From Streptomyces sp. S4.7 (GTDB lineage: Bacteria; Actinomycetota; Actinomycetes; Streptomycetales; Streptomycetaceae), in the NCBI RefSeq assembly GCF_010384365.1, contig NZ_CP048397.1, positions 4,836,001 through 4,900,000 of the forward strand: 64,000 bases of DNA, read 5' to 3'. How positions within the stretch are numbered: position 1 is the stretch's first letter; each line of letters opens with the position of its first letter. This document shows, one piece after another, positions 8,375-15,907 of this stretch. Below the pieces are notes generated by a model. That model was not told the origin of the DNA. It made no database searches and saw only the letters and a program-made list of their open reading frames with translations. A program made the translations under genes and the position numbers.

Positions 8375-9538
8375 ATGGGAGAGGATGCGCGCCTACGCGC
8401 CGTGGTGGAACTTGCCCAGGCGATGGCCTCGGCGCAGACCTCGAACGAGTCCTGGCGGGCCGCCGCGCTCGGCGCGCGCGACGCGCTGGCCGGCAGCTTC
8501 GCCGCGCTGTCCGTGTGGGAGCGGGACCTGGGGCGGCTCAAGGTCCTGGTGAACGCCGGGGACCTGGCGGAGGGGGAGGAGGAGTTCCCCGGGGACGAGT
8601 CGTATCCCGTGCACCGGTTCCCCGAGATCGCGGAGTTCCTGCACGAGCGGTGGGCGGGCGGCGGCGAGCCCAACGCCTGGGTCGAGACGGTCGACGGCCC
8701 GGCCACCGCGACCGGTCGGCCCGGCTACTGCCACCAGCGGGTCGCCGCGCTGCGCCGGCGCGGCCGGGGATGCTGCGTGGTGGCGCCGATCGTCCTGCAC
8801 GGGCGGGCGTGGGGGGAGCTGTACGTGGCGAGGCCGCTCGGGGGGCGGGTCTTCGGCCGCGACGACGCGGATTTCGCGACCGTCATCGCCTCGGTCGTGG
8901 CGTCGGGGATCGCCCAGACGGAGCGCCTCGAAGAGGTCCGCCGGCTGGCCTTCACGGACCCGCTGACGGGGCTGGCGAACCGCCGCGCGGTGGACGCGCG
9001 CCTCGACGAGGCGGTCGCGCGGCACCGCGGGGACGGGGCGGTGGTCAGCCTGGTCGTCTGCGACCTCAACGGGCTCAAGCGGGTGAACGACACGCACGGG
9101 CACGCGGTGGGTGACCGGCTGCTGGAACGATTCGGCTCGCTGCTCTCCGTGTGCGGGGCGCGGCTGCCGGGGGCGCTCGCCGCGCGGCTCGGCGGCGACG
9201 AGTTCTGTCTGCTGACGGTGGGACCGCCGGCGGACGCCGTGGTGGAGGTCGCGGACGAACTGTGCCGCCGGGCCGCGGAGTTGGAGCTGGGCGAGGGGGT
9301 GGCGTGCGGGGTCGCGTCGACGGGGGACCCGATCGGGCCGCTGCCGTCGGCCCGCCGGCTGTTCCGTCTCGCGGACGCGGCGCAGTACCGGGCGAAGGCG
9401 GCGCGGTCGGTGGGGCCGGTGGTGGCGGGTCGGGACGGCGGGGTGGTCCGCCTGGCGGACGAGCCGCCGCGGGCGCCGTCGGGGGTGTCGTCGGGGGAGC
9501 GGAGACGGTTCCGGGGCATGACCAGGGGGTCGGGGTGA
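8375..9538 (+). CDS. cdgE: GAF-GGDEF diguanylate cyclase
   Basis: A 387-residue soluble protein with an N-terminal GAF-like sensor (about residues 10-175; WRAAALGARDALAGSFAALS to DDADFATVIASVVASGIAQ). A GGDEF domain follows: FTDPLTGLANRRAVDARLDE, CDLNGLKRVNDTHGHAVGD and the active loop ARLGGDEFCLL. An intact GGDEF signature predicts synthesis of cyclic di-GMP, the signal that controls BldD and Streptomyces development. No RxxD inhibitory site is present five residues before GGDEF (LPGA occupies it), so product feedback through that site is not expected. The symbol follows my memory of the CdgE orthologue at this position and is tentative. ATG at 8375 follows AAGGTGG. Confidence 0.85.
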   Translation: MGEDARLRAVVELAQAMASAQTSNESWRAAALGARDALAGSFAALSVWERDLGRLKVLVNAGDLAEGEEEFPGDESYPVHRFPEIAEFLHERWAGGGEPNAWVETVDGPATATGRPGYCHQRVAALRRRGRGCCVVAPIVLHGRAWGELYVARPLGGRVFGRDDADFATVIASVVASGIAQTERLEEVRRLAFTDPLTGLANRRAVDARLDEAVARHRGDGAVVSLVVCDLNGLKRVNDTHGHAVGDRLLERFGSLLSVCGARLPGALAARLGGDEFCLLTVGPPADAVVEVADELCRRAAELELGEGVACGVASTGDPIGPLPSARRLFRLADAAQYRAKAARSVGPVVAGRDGGVVRLADEPPRAPSGVSSGERRRFRGMTRGSG

Positions 9539-9726
9539 CGGGTCCCTCCGGGGGTGGGGTTGCGGTTGTCGGGTGCCGGTCGGGGGTCACGCCGTCCGGG
9601 CATGACCCCTGAGCGTCCCCCGGCCCCCGACCCGCACCAACCGAGCCCGGCCCGCAGGGCCACCCCCGCCGGGGACGGCGACCCCGCCTAGTGACACGTT
9701 GAGTTTCAATCCGTACGCTCCTGAAT

Positions 9727-11304
9727 ATGGATATGCACACTGTCGTCGTGGGGCCGGCCGGCACCACCGCCGAGGACGTCGTCGCCGTCGCCCGCGGCAA
9801 CGCCCGCGTCGAGCTCTCCGCCGACGCCCTCTCCGCCCTCGTCGCCGCCCGCGAGATCGTCGACGCGCTCGCCGCCAAGCCCGAGCCCGTGTACGGCGTC
9901 TCCACCGGCTTCGGCGCGCTCGCCAGCCGTGCCATCGGGCCGGACCTGCGCGGGCGGCTCCAGCGCAACATCGTGCGGTCGCACGCCGCCGGCATGGGCC
10001 CCCGGGTCGAGCGCGAGGTCGTGCGGGCGCTGATGTTCCTGCGGCTCAAGACCGTCGCGTCCGGGCACACCGGCGTACGCCCGCTGGTCGCGCAGACCAT
10101 GGCGGACGTACTGAACGCCGGGATCACGCCCGTCGTGCACGAGTACGGCTCCCTCGGCTGCTCCGGCGACCTCGCGCCGCTCTCCCACTGCGCGCTGACG
10201 CTGATGGGCGAGGGCGACGCGGAGGGGCCGGACGGCGTCCTGAAGCCCGCGGGCGAGCTGCTGGCCGCGCACGGCATCAGGCCCGTCGAGCTGCGGGAGA
10301 AGGAGGGACTCGCGCTCCTCAACGGCACCGACGGAATGCTCGGCATGCTGGTCATGGCGCTCGCCGATCTCCAGCGGCTCTACACCTCCGCCGACATCAC
10401 CGCCGCGCTGACACTGGAGGCCCTGCTCGGTACGGACAAGGTCCTCGCCCCCGAGCTGCACGCCATCCGCCCGCACCCCGGCCAGGGCGCCAGCGCCGAC
10501 AACATGCTGCGGGTGCTCGCCGGGTCCGGGCTGACCGGGCACTTCCAGGAGGACGCGGCGCCCCGGGTGCAGGACGCGTACTCCGTGCGCTGCGCCCCGC
10601 AGGTCGCCGGCGCGGGCCGGGACACCCTCGCGTACGCCCGGATCGTCGCGGACCGCGAGCTGGCCTCCTCCGTCGACAATCCGGTGGTGCTGCTCGGGGG
10701 TACCTCCCAGGGCGAAGTCTCTGGGGGAGGCCGCGTGGAGTCCAACGGAAACTTCCACGGCGCCCCCGTCGCGTACGTCCTGGACTTCCTCGCGATCGTC
10801 GCCGCCGACCTCGGCTCCATCGCCGAGCGCCGCACGGACCGGCTGCTCGACAAGAACCGTTCGCACGGTCTGCCCGCCTTCCTCGCGGACGACCCCGGTC
10901 TCGACTCGGGCCTGATGATCGCCCAGTACACACAGGCCGCGCTGGTCAGTGAGATGAAGCGGCTGGCCGTCCCGGCGTCCGTCGACTCCATCCCGTCCTC
11001 GGCGATGCAGGAGGATCACGTGTCCATGGGCTGGTCGGCGGCGCGCAAGCTCCGTACGGCAGTCGGGAACCTGACCCGCGTCGTGGCCGTCGAGCTGTAC
11101 GCGGCGACCCGCGCGATCGAGCTGCGCAGGGGCCTGATGCCCGCGCCCGCCTCGCTCGCGGTCATCGAGGCGCTGCGTGCGGCGGGGATAGAGGGTCCGG
11201 GTCCCGACCGGTTCCTGGCCCCGGATCTCGCGGCGGCCGACGCGTTCGTGCGCGAGGGCCGGCTGGTGGCGGCGGTGGAGCCGGTGACCGGCCCGCTGGC
11301 CTGA
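9727..11304 (+). CDS. hutH: Histidine ammonia-lyase
   Basis: A 525-residue MIO-dependent lyase that deaminates L-histidine to urocanate, the first step of histidine use. Motifs: YGVSTGFGALASRAIG, the MIO-forming tripeptide in GSLGCSGDLAPLSHCAL, NGTDGMLGMLVMAL, QDAYSVRCAPQVAG, RVESNGNFHGAPVAYVLDF and SSAMQEDHVSMGW. The MIO triad is Cys-Ser-Gly rather than the usual Ala-Ser-Gly. Around residues 325-334 the reading frame carries extra residues (GGTSQGEVSGGG) encoded by a palindromic repeat between the family blocks DNPVVL and RVESNG. No strong ribosome site precedes the ATG at 9727; ATG at 9733 is an alternative. A strong terminator follows at 11320-11352. Confidence 0.95.
   Translation: MDMHTVVVGPAGTTAEDVVAVARGNARVELSADALSALVAAREIVDALAAKPEPVYGVSTGFGALASRAIGPDLRGRLQRNIVRSHAAGMGPRVEREVVRALMFLRLKTVASGHTGVRPLVAQTMADVLNAGITPVVHEYGSLGCSGDLAPLSHCALTLMGEGDAEGPDGVLKPAGELLAAHGIRPVELREKEGLALLNGTDGMLGMLVMALADLQRLYTSADITAALTLEALLGTDKVLAPELHAIRPHPGQGASADNMLRVLAGSGLTGHFQEDAAPRVQDAYSVRCAPQVAGAGRDTLAYARIVADRELASSVDNPVVLLGGTSQGEVSGGGRVESNGNFHGAPVAYVLDFLAIVAADLGSIAERRTDRLLDKNRSHGLPAFLADDPGLDSGLMIAQYTQAALVSEMKRLAVPASVDSIPSSAMQEDHVSMGWSAARKLRTAVGNLTRVVAVELYAATRAIELRRGLMPAPASLAVIEALRAAGIEGPGPDRFLAPDLAAADAFVREGRLVAAVEPVTGPLA
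10700..10730. repeat. Palindromic repeat embedded in hutH
   Basis: GTACCTCCCAG, then GGCGAAGTCT, then CTGGGGGAGG: an imperfect hairpin (stem CCTCCCAG with CTGGGGGAGG) of a type I know as dispersed in Streptomyces genomes. It sits in frame in hutH, exactly where the protein family shows a tight DG turn, and adds roughly ten codons. Confidence 0.65.
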
Positions 11305-11319
11305 GTCACGGCATACGCG

Positions 11320-11352
11320 GAGAGGGCCGCCCGGCTGCCGGGCGGCCCTCTC
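11320..11352. terminator. Bidirectional terminator after hutH
   Basis: Perfect 15-bp stem GAGAGGGCCGCCCGG with a CTG loop and its exact complement, followed by TTCTGCTT. It lies 16 bases after the hutH stop and 19 bases before the stop of the convergent gene, so it can serve both. Confidence 0.9.
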
Positions 11353-11370
11353 CTTCTGCTTGCCGCCGCG

Positions 11371-11646
11371 TCAGAGCGCGGACGCGCCTCTGCGTGAGTG
11401 CGCGACGAAGGCCGCGCCCACGCAGAGGAACGCCGTCCCGGCGATCAGGTAGGGCGTGGTGTCCACGCCCGCTCCCGTATCGGCGAGGGCGAGCCCGGCC
11501 GAGTCCTCCTGGTCGGCTGCGGCGGACTGCTGCCGGCCCGTGCTCTGCTCGCTCGTGGCGTTCGCCGAGGGGACGAACCACATGGCGCAGAGCAGGATTC
11601 CGGCGGCGACGGCCGTGAGCAGCGGTCGGCGTACGGACACGTACAC
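11371..11646 (-). CDS. Small secreted protein with LAxTG sorting signal
   Basis: A 91-residue precursor. The N-terminal signal peptide is VYVSVRRPLLTAVAAGILLC continuing to AMWFVPSANA. A short Gln/Ser/Asp-rich mature part of about 30 residues follows, then LALADTGAG, a hydrophobic helix (TPYLIAGTAFLCVGAAFVA) and the basic tail HSRRGASAL. LADTG followed by a helix and an arginine-rich end is the class E sortase signal used in Streptomyces for cell-wall attachment. The mature region is so short that it may act as a spacer or stub at the wall. GTG at 11646 is preceded by AAGGGAG at good spacing. No other domain is visible. Confidence 0.8.
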   Translation of the reverse strand: MYVSVRRPLLTAVAAGILLCAMWFVPSANATSEQSTGRQQSAAADQEDSAGLALADTGAGVDTTPYLIAGTAFLCVGAAFVAHSRRGASAL

Positions 11647-11754
11647 GTAATCGATCTCCCTTGGGAAAACGCCGAATTGGCTGGGTGCGCCGATGCTAGT
11701 GAAAGCAGCGGGTCGCGGGAAAGTCGCGTGGGGCGGGGGGCCTACTCTCCGGTT

Positions 11755-12105
11755 ATGAGCACTCCTGACACATCCCGCTTTGTCCGTCTGCACGTTGAAT
11801 TGGTGCTGGAGATCGGTGATCCACAAGCGCTGACCGCCGCCGCGCTGACCCGTATCGCGACGGACGATTCCATGCCGGACGAGGAACGCGAGCATGCCGG
11901 GTCGGCGGTGGGGGAGGACGCGGCCGAGGCCCTCGCGTATCTCGTGGAGCCGTCCGAGCTGGTCGGCGAGGTGCCCGGGGTGGAGCTGACCCAGGCGTCG
12001 TGGAGCAGTGAGCTGATCGACTACGACCCGGAGACGGTGGAATGGGATCTGGACGGGTACGACGAGGCGGAAGGTGACAATGGTGACGTGGACGACGGTC
12101 GGTAA
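11755..12105 (+). CDS. Conserved acidic hypothetical protein
   Basis: A 116-residue acidic soluble protein (MSTPDTSRFVRLHVELVLEI at the start and a Asp/Glu-rich end, DLDGYDEAEGDNGDVDDGR). No membrane segment, signal peptide or known domain is seen. Codon bias is typical of the region. It is divergent from the sorting-signal gene and upstream of the L,D-transpeptidase. The start ATG at 11755 has a weak ribosome site. I do not recognise its function. Confidence 0.7.
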   Translation: MSTPDTSRFVRLHVELVLEIGDPQALTAAALTRIATDDSMPDEEREHAGSAVGEDAAEALAYLVEPSELVGEVPGVELTQASWSSELIDYDPETVEWDLDGYDEAEGDNGDVDDGR

Positions 12106-12350
12106 CGTGTCGACGGTGTCGGCGGCGGGAAGACCGGACGCCACGGCGGGATTCGGTCCGCGAGCGTGACACCCTTGTTCCCGGGGCGCTGTGTGAAGCG
12201 CGCCCCGGGACTGACAGAGGCGCCGCTCGTGTACATCCCGAAGCGCGAGTGGCGTTGCACACATCTTCGTCCGATGTGGAACCGGACGAACCGGTACGGG
12301 TGTTCTTAAAGGTCATGGGCAGGGAATCGGCGACGATGGAGAAGCGTGTG

Positions 12351-13604
12351 ATGACGAACGGCAAGCGGCGCAAGGGCCTGACGGCCGCGTCCGCACTGCT
12401 CGGCGGGGTGCTGGTGCTCTCGGCCTGCAGCGGTGGCGACGGTGGCAAGGACTCCGGAGCCGAGCGTTCGAAGGATTCGCAGGCGCAGGTGGACGAGGCC
12501 GCGGCGAAGGACACGTCCGAGGCCCAGATAACCATCTCGCCCAAGAACGGCGCCGACAACGCGGGCATCAACAACGACGCGAAGGTCACCGTCACCAAGG
12601 GCACGCTCACCAAGGTCGAGATGACCACCGAGGACGGGGCCGCCGTCAAGGGCACGCTGGCCGCCGACGCGAAGAGCTGGAAGCCGGACGGCCAGCTGGA
12701 GCGCTCGACGACGTACAAGATCGTCGCCACGGCGAAGGACTCCAAGGACCGCGAGGCCCACGAGAACTCCTCCTTCACCACCGTCTCGCCGAACAACAGC
12801 TTCATCGGCAACTTCACGCCCGAGGACGGTTCGACCGTCGGCGTCGGAATGCCGGTCTCGCTCAACTTCGACAAGGGGATCACCAACAAGGCCGCCGTGC
12901 AGGGCGGGATCACCGTCACGTCGAGCAGTGGCCAGGAGGTCGTCGGTCACTGGTTCAACTCCCAGCGCCTGGACTTCCGCCCCGAGCAGTACTGGCAGGG
13001 CGGCTCCACCGTCACCCTGAAGCTGGCGCTCGACGGCGTCGAGGGCGCGGACGGTGTCTTCGGTGTCCAGCAGAAGACGGTCACCTTCAAGATCGGCCGT
13101 AACCAGGTCTCCACCGTCGACACCAAGGCCAAGACGATGACCGTCCAGCAGGACGGCAAGACGATCAGGACCATCCCGATCTCCGCCGGCTCCCCGGAGA
13201 ACCCGACGTACAACGGCCAGATGGTGATCTCCGAGAAGTTCAAGGAGACCCGGATGAACGGTGCCACGGTCGGCTTCACGGACGACGACGGCAAGGGTGA
13301 GTACGACATCAAGGACGTCCCGCACGCGATGCGGCTCTCCACGTCGGGCACCTTCATCCACGGCAACTACTGGGGCGCCGACTCGATCTTCGGTTCGACC
13401 AACACCAGCCACGGCTGTGTCGGTCTGAACGACGCGAAGGGCGCGAACGACCCCGACCAGCCGGGTGCCTGGTTCTTCGACAACTCCATCGTCGGTGACG
13501 TGGTCGTCGTCAAGAACTCCCCGGACAAGACCATCCAGCCCGACAACGGCCTCAACGGCTGGAACCTGAGCTGGGCGGACTGGCAGGCCGGCTCCGCCGC
13601 CTGA
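12351..13604 (+). CDS. L,D-transpeptidase lipoprotein (Ig-like + YkuD)
   Basis: A 417-residue exported lipoprotein. The signal peptide ends in the lipobox LSAC (residues about 25-28) and is followed by a Gly/Ser/Asp linker. One or two Ig-like domains cover about residues 55-270 (ISPKNGADNAGINNDAKV; FTPEDGSTVGVGMPVSLNF). The YkuD catalytic domain holds IPISAGSPENPTYNGQMVIS and the active site FIHGNYW...TSHGCVGL, with catalytic Cys in SHGCVGL and its His in FIHG. It would form 3-3 peptidoglycan cross-links outside the membrane, as in actinobacterial LdtMt2-type enzymes. ATG at 12351 has GGAGAAG six bases upstream. A strong hairpin follows at 13632. Confidence 0.93.
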   Translation: MTNGKRRKGLTAASALLGGVLVLSACSGGDGGKDSGAERSKDSQAQVDEAAAKDTSEAQITISPKNGADNAGINNDAKVTVTKGTLTKVEMTTEDGAAVKGTLAADAKSWKPDGQLERSTTYKIVATAKDSKDREAHENSSFTTVSPNNSFIGNFTPEDGSTVGVGMPVSLNFDKGITNKAAVQGGITVTSSSGQEVVGHWFNSQRLDFRPEQYWQGGSTVTLKLALDGVEGADGVFGVQQKTVTFKIGRNQVSTVDTKAKTMTVQQDGKTIRTIPISAGSPENPTYNGQMVISEKFKETRMNGATVGFTDDDGKGEYDIKDVPHAMRLSTSGTFIHGNYWGADSIFGSTNTSHGCVGLNDAKGANDPDQPGAWFFDNSIVGDVVVVKNSPDKTIQPDNGLNGWNLSWADWQAGSAA

Positions 13605-13631
13605 TCCCGTCCCTCCCCGTCCCGTCCCACA

Positions 13632-13664
13632 CCGCGGCGGCACCCGATCCGGGTGCCGCCGCGG
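13632..13664. terminator. Terminator after L,D-transpeptidase gene
   Basis: CCGCGGCGGCACCCG, loop ATC, CGGGTGCCGCCGCGG: 15-bp perfect stem, 28 bases after the stop. It is GC-only without a U tract, as common in Streptomyces. Confidence 0.85.
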
Positions 13665-13795
13665 CGCGTGTGGGTAGGACTTATGAGGATTGTGTGGCCC
13701 CCCGCGCAACCAACGGCGCGGAAAGGCGGTCTCACTGTCCGGGAAGCGCTGACAACTCGGGGGCACGGACCGGGTAGTGAGCGTAGGTTCGGATC

Positions 13796-14788
13796 ATGCT
13801 GATGACTCTGGGGACCCCGCCGTCCGAGGCGGAGACAGACGCCTGGCATGACGTGATCGCGGCTGCCCATCTCCAGGACGTGCCCGCGTCCGTCCCGGAA
13901 CCCGGCCGCACCGAGACCGCCGGGAAGCTGCGCGTGCGGTCGCCCAACGCGCGGATGCTCCATCTGGTGTCGGTCGCTGCCGACGGCTCGTACGACGGCG
14001 TGGCCGCGCTGCTGCTGTTCACCGAGGAGAGCAACCGGCACACCGCCTTCCTCGACGCCCTGGTCGTCCGTCCCGAGGCCAGACGCCGGGGCGTGGGCGC
14101 CGCGCTGTGGGGCGCGATACGGGCCGAACTGACCGCCGACGGGCGCAGTTCGGTCTCCACCATGCTCGAAGTGGGCGGCGCCGGTGAGGCGTTCGTCGAC
14201 GGGCTGGGCTTCGGCAAGGTGCTGCCGCTGGCCTGGTACGTCCAGCGGGTCCGGGAGGCGGACGCCGCGCTGCCCGAGGCACGACTGCCCGACGGCTACC
14301 GCTTCGCGGACTGGGACGGCGTCGTACCGGACGCGCTGGCGGACGAGTTCGCGCGGGCGCACGACGTGATGCGCGACGCCCCCGCCGGTGGTGTGGACGA
14401 GCGGACGCCGAGATGGGACGCGGAGCGGGTACGCGGCGCCGCCCGGCTCGTCGACGACCGGGGCGGCATCATCCTCACCTCCGTGGTGCTGGCGGAGGCC
14501 GAGGACGGTGGCGCCGAGAGCATCGCCGCGTACAGCGAACTCGTCCTGCGCGACCCGTCCCACACCCGGGCGCTCCAGTACGACACGGTGGTCGTCTCGG
14601 AGCACCGCGGGCGCGGACTCGGCCGGGCGGTCAAGCGCCATCTGCTGGGCACGCTCGCCGAACGCCATCCCGGAGTAAGGGAGATCAGCACCAGCGTCGC
14701 CGACGACAACGCGCCGATGCTGGCCGTGAACGCGGCGCTCGGCTACCGGCGCGAGAGGCCCGCCGGGATCTTCCAGGCCAAGCTCTAG
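13796..14788 (+). CDS. GNAT acetyltransferase, tandem domains
   Basis: A 330-residue protein with two GNAT folds. The N-terminal copy (residues about 1-160) has FLDALVVRPEARRRGVGAAL, a V-x-P-x-x-RRRGVG acetyl-CoA loop, and AFVDGLGFG. The C-terminal copy (about 170-330) has DTVVVSEHRGRGLGRAVKRH with a H-RGRGLG loop and NAPMLAVNAALGYR. Both loops are intact, so both halves may bind acetyl-CoA. This tandem form is common in Streptomyces and resembles mycothiol synthase only in architecture. The substrate is unknown. The start may be ATG 13796 or 13802. It ends at the edge of a long inverted repeat beside an IS element. Confidence 0.85.
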   Translation: MLMTLGTPPSEAETDAWHDVIAAAHLQDVPASVPEPGRTETAGKLRVRSPNARMLHLVSVAADGSYDGVAALLLFTEESNRHTAFLDALVVRPEARRRGVGAALWGAIRAELTADGRSSVSTMLEVGGAGEAFVDGLGFGKVLPLAWYVQRVREADAALPEARLPDGYRFADWDGVVPDALADEFARAHDVMRDAPAGGVDERTPRWDAERVRGAARLVDDRGGIILTSVVLAEAEDGGAESIAAYSELVLRDPSHTRALQYDTVVVSEHRGRGLGRAVKRHLLGTLAERHPGVREISTSVADDNAPMLAVNAALGYRRERPAGIFQAKL

Positions 14789-14852
14789 GTCCTGCCTTCA
14801 AACTGGCGTCGTCCGCCCGCAGGCCGGACGCCGGTTCGATGACAGGACCTAG
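14787..14852. repeat. Long imperfect inverted repeat at GNAT 3' end
   Basis: CTAGGTCCTGCC...GGCGTCGTCCG pairs with CCGGACGCCGG...GACAGGACCTAG: arms of nearly 30 bases with a few mismatches. It serves as the terminator of the GNAT gene. The IS481-family element sits directly against its right-hand CTAG. Confidence 0.7.
14849..14852. repeat. CTAG target duplication, left copy
   Basis: CTAG next to the left IS end; paired with 15904-15907. It supplies the TAG stop codon of the transposase. Confidence 0.8.
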
Positions 14853-15802
14853 GTGTATTGACCCGGAGGGTTGTTGACGCGGGTGATGGGCGGGTGTCCG
14901 TCGAGTGCGGTGTGGCAGCGGTGGTGGTTGTAGGTGTGGAGGAAGTCTGTCAGGGCTTCGGTCCGCTCGGTGTTCGAGGTGTAGGGCCGCAGGTAGGCCC
15001 ATTCGTCGAGCAGGGTGCGGTTGAAGCGTTCGACTTTGCCGTTGGTCTGGGGCCGGTAGGGGCGGGTGAGTTTGCCGGTCGCTCCGAGCTGGGCCAGGGC
15101 GGCCTTCCAGGCGAGGCCCTTGCGGTAGGCCCACGCGTTGTCGGTGAGGACCCGTTCGATGCGGGGGATGCCGTGGGCGTGGAAGAACGCGGCGGCGCGG
15201 GTGAGGAAACCGGCGCAGGTCGTGACCTTCTCGTCTGCGTGGATCTCGCTGTAGGCGAGGCGGGAGTGGTCGTCGACGGCGGAGTGGACGTAGTCGAAGC
15301 CCATGCCGCGGACCGGCCGGCCCGCTTCACGGCCCAGGGCACGGTGGCCGCCGCCGTCGGGAATGCGGCCGAGCTTCTTCACGTCCACGTGGACGAGTTC
15401 GCCCGGACGCTCGCGTTCGTAGCGCCGGATCACGGTGCCGGTGGGCCGGTCGGGCCAGGCCAGCCGGCTGAGACCGTGGCGGGCCAGGATCCGGTGGACG
15501 GTCGAGGCGGGCAGTCCCAGGACCGGGCCGATCCGGGCGGGACCGAGTTTGCGCTCCCGGCGCAGGTCACACACCCGGGCCTCGATACCGGCCGGGGTCC
15601 GGTGCGGCGTCGTGCGCGGCCGGCTGGACCGGTCGTGCAGCCCGGCCTCGCCTTCCGTCCGCCAGCGGCGGACCCACTTGTGGGCCGTGGCCCTCGATAC
15701 ACCCATCTCGGCCGCGACATGCGCGACCGGGCGGCCCGAGAAGACACGTTCGACCAGTAGACGCCTACCGAACACGGTCAGCCGGGCATTACGGTGGGAC
15801 AC
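14849..15802 (-). CDS. IS481-family transposase
   Basis: A 317-residue DDE transposase. The N-terminal HTH is HVAAEMGVSRATAHKWVRRW (helix-turn-helix about residues 25-50), with a second HTH around PARIGPVLGLPASTVHRILA. The catalytic core is a retroviral-integrase fold: VHVDVKKLGRIPDG (first Asp), VLTDNAWAYRKG (second Asp) and PYRPQTNGKVERFNRTLLDE (Glu in KVERFN). All three acidic residues are present, so the enzyme looks intact. The GTG at 15802 has GGAGG six bases upstream. The last base triplet TAG belongs to the target CTAG outside the element. Confidence 0.92.
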   Translation of the reverse strand: MSHRNARLTVFGRRLLVERVFSGRPVAHVAAEMGVSRATAHKWVRRWRTEGEAGLHDRSSRPRTTPHRTPAGIEARVCDLRRERKLGPARIGPVLGLPASTVHRILARHGLSRLAWPDRPTGTVIRRYERERPGELVHVDVKKLGRIPDGGGHRALGREAGRPVRGMGFDYVHSAVDDHSRLAYSEIHADEKVTTCAGFLTRAAAFFHAHGIPRIERVLTDNAWAYRKGLAWKAALAQLGATGKLTRPYRPQTNGKVERFNRTLLDEWAYLRPYTSNTERTEALTDFLHTYNHHRCHTALDGHPPITRVNNPPGQYT

Positions 15803-15903
15803 GAAGACCTCCGAGTGGTGCGTTCCTAGACAGCTCCACCACACCGGAGGTCTTCGCCATGATCAAGCCCGACCAGTGTCAACAACGCTCGTGATCAATA
15901 CAC
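14853..15903 (-). mobile_element. IS481-family insertion sequence, intact, 1051 bp
   Basis: Ends GTGTATTGA...TCAATACAC, with longer terminal inverted repeats: each end reads GTGTATTGA, a 9-base variable stretch, then TTGTTGACRC. It is flanked on both sides by CTAG (14849-14852 and 15904-15907). IS481 relatives are known to insert at CTAG-containing targets and duplicate them. One transposase gene fills the element. Both the transposase and the neighbouring phosphotransferase gene take their TAG stop codon from the flanking CTAG copies. Confidence 0.92.
15803..15855. promoter_or_regulatory. Hairpin occluding the transposase ribosome site
   Basis: On the transposase strand, GAAGACCTCCG (15845-15855 on the + strand as CGGAGGTCTTC) can pair with CGGAGGTCTTC immediately before the GTG. 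The inner segments GTGGTG/CACCAC extend the stem. The Shine-Dalgarno GGAGG is inside the stem, so transcripts entering from outside would be poorly translated. Confidence 0.6.
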
Positions 15904-15907
15904 CTAG
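15904..15907. repeat. CTAG target duplication, right copy
   Basis: CTAG next to the right IS end; it supplies the TAG stop codon of the phosphotransferase gene. Confidence 0.8.
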
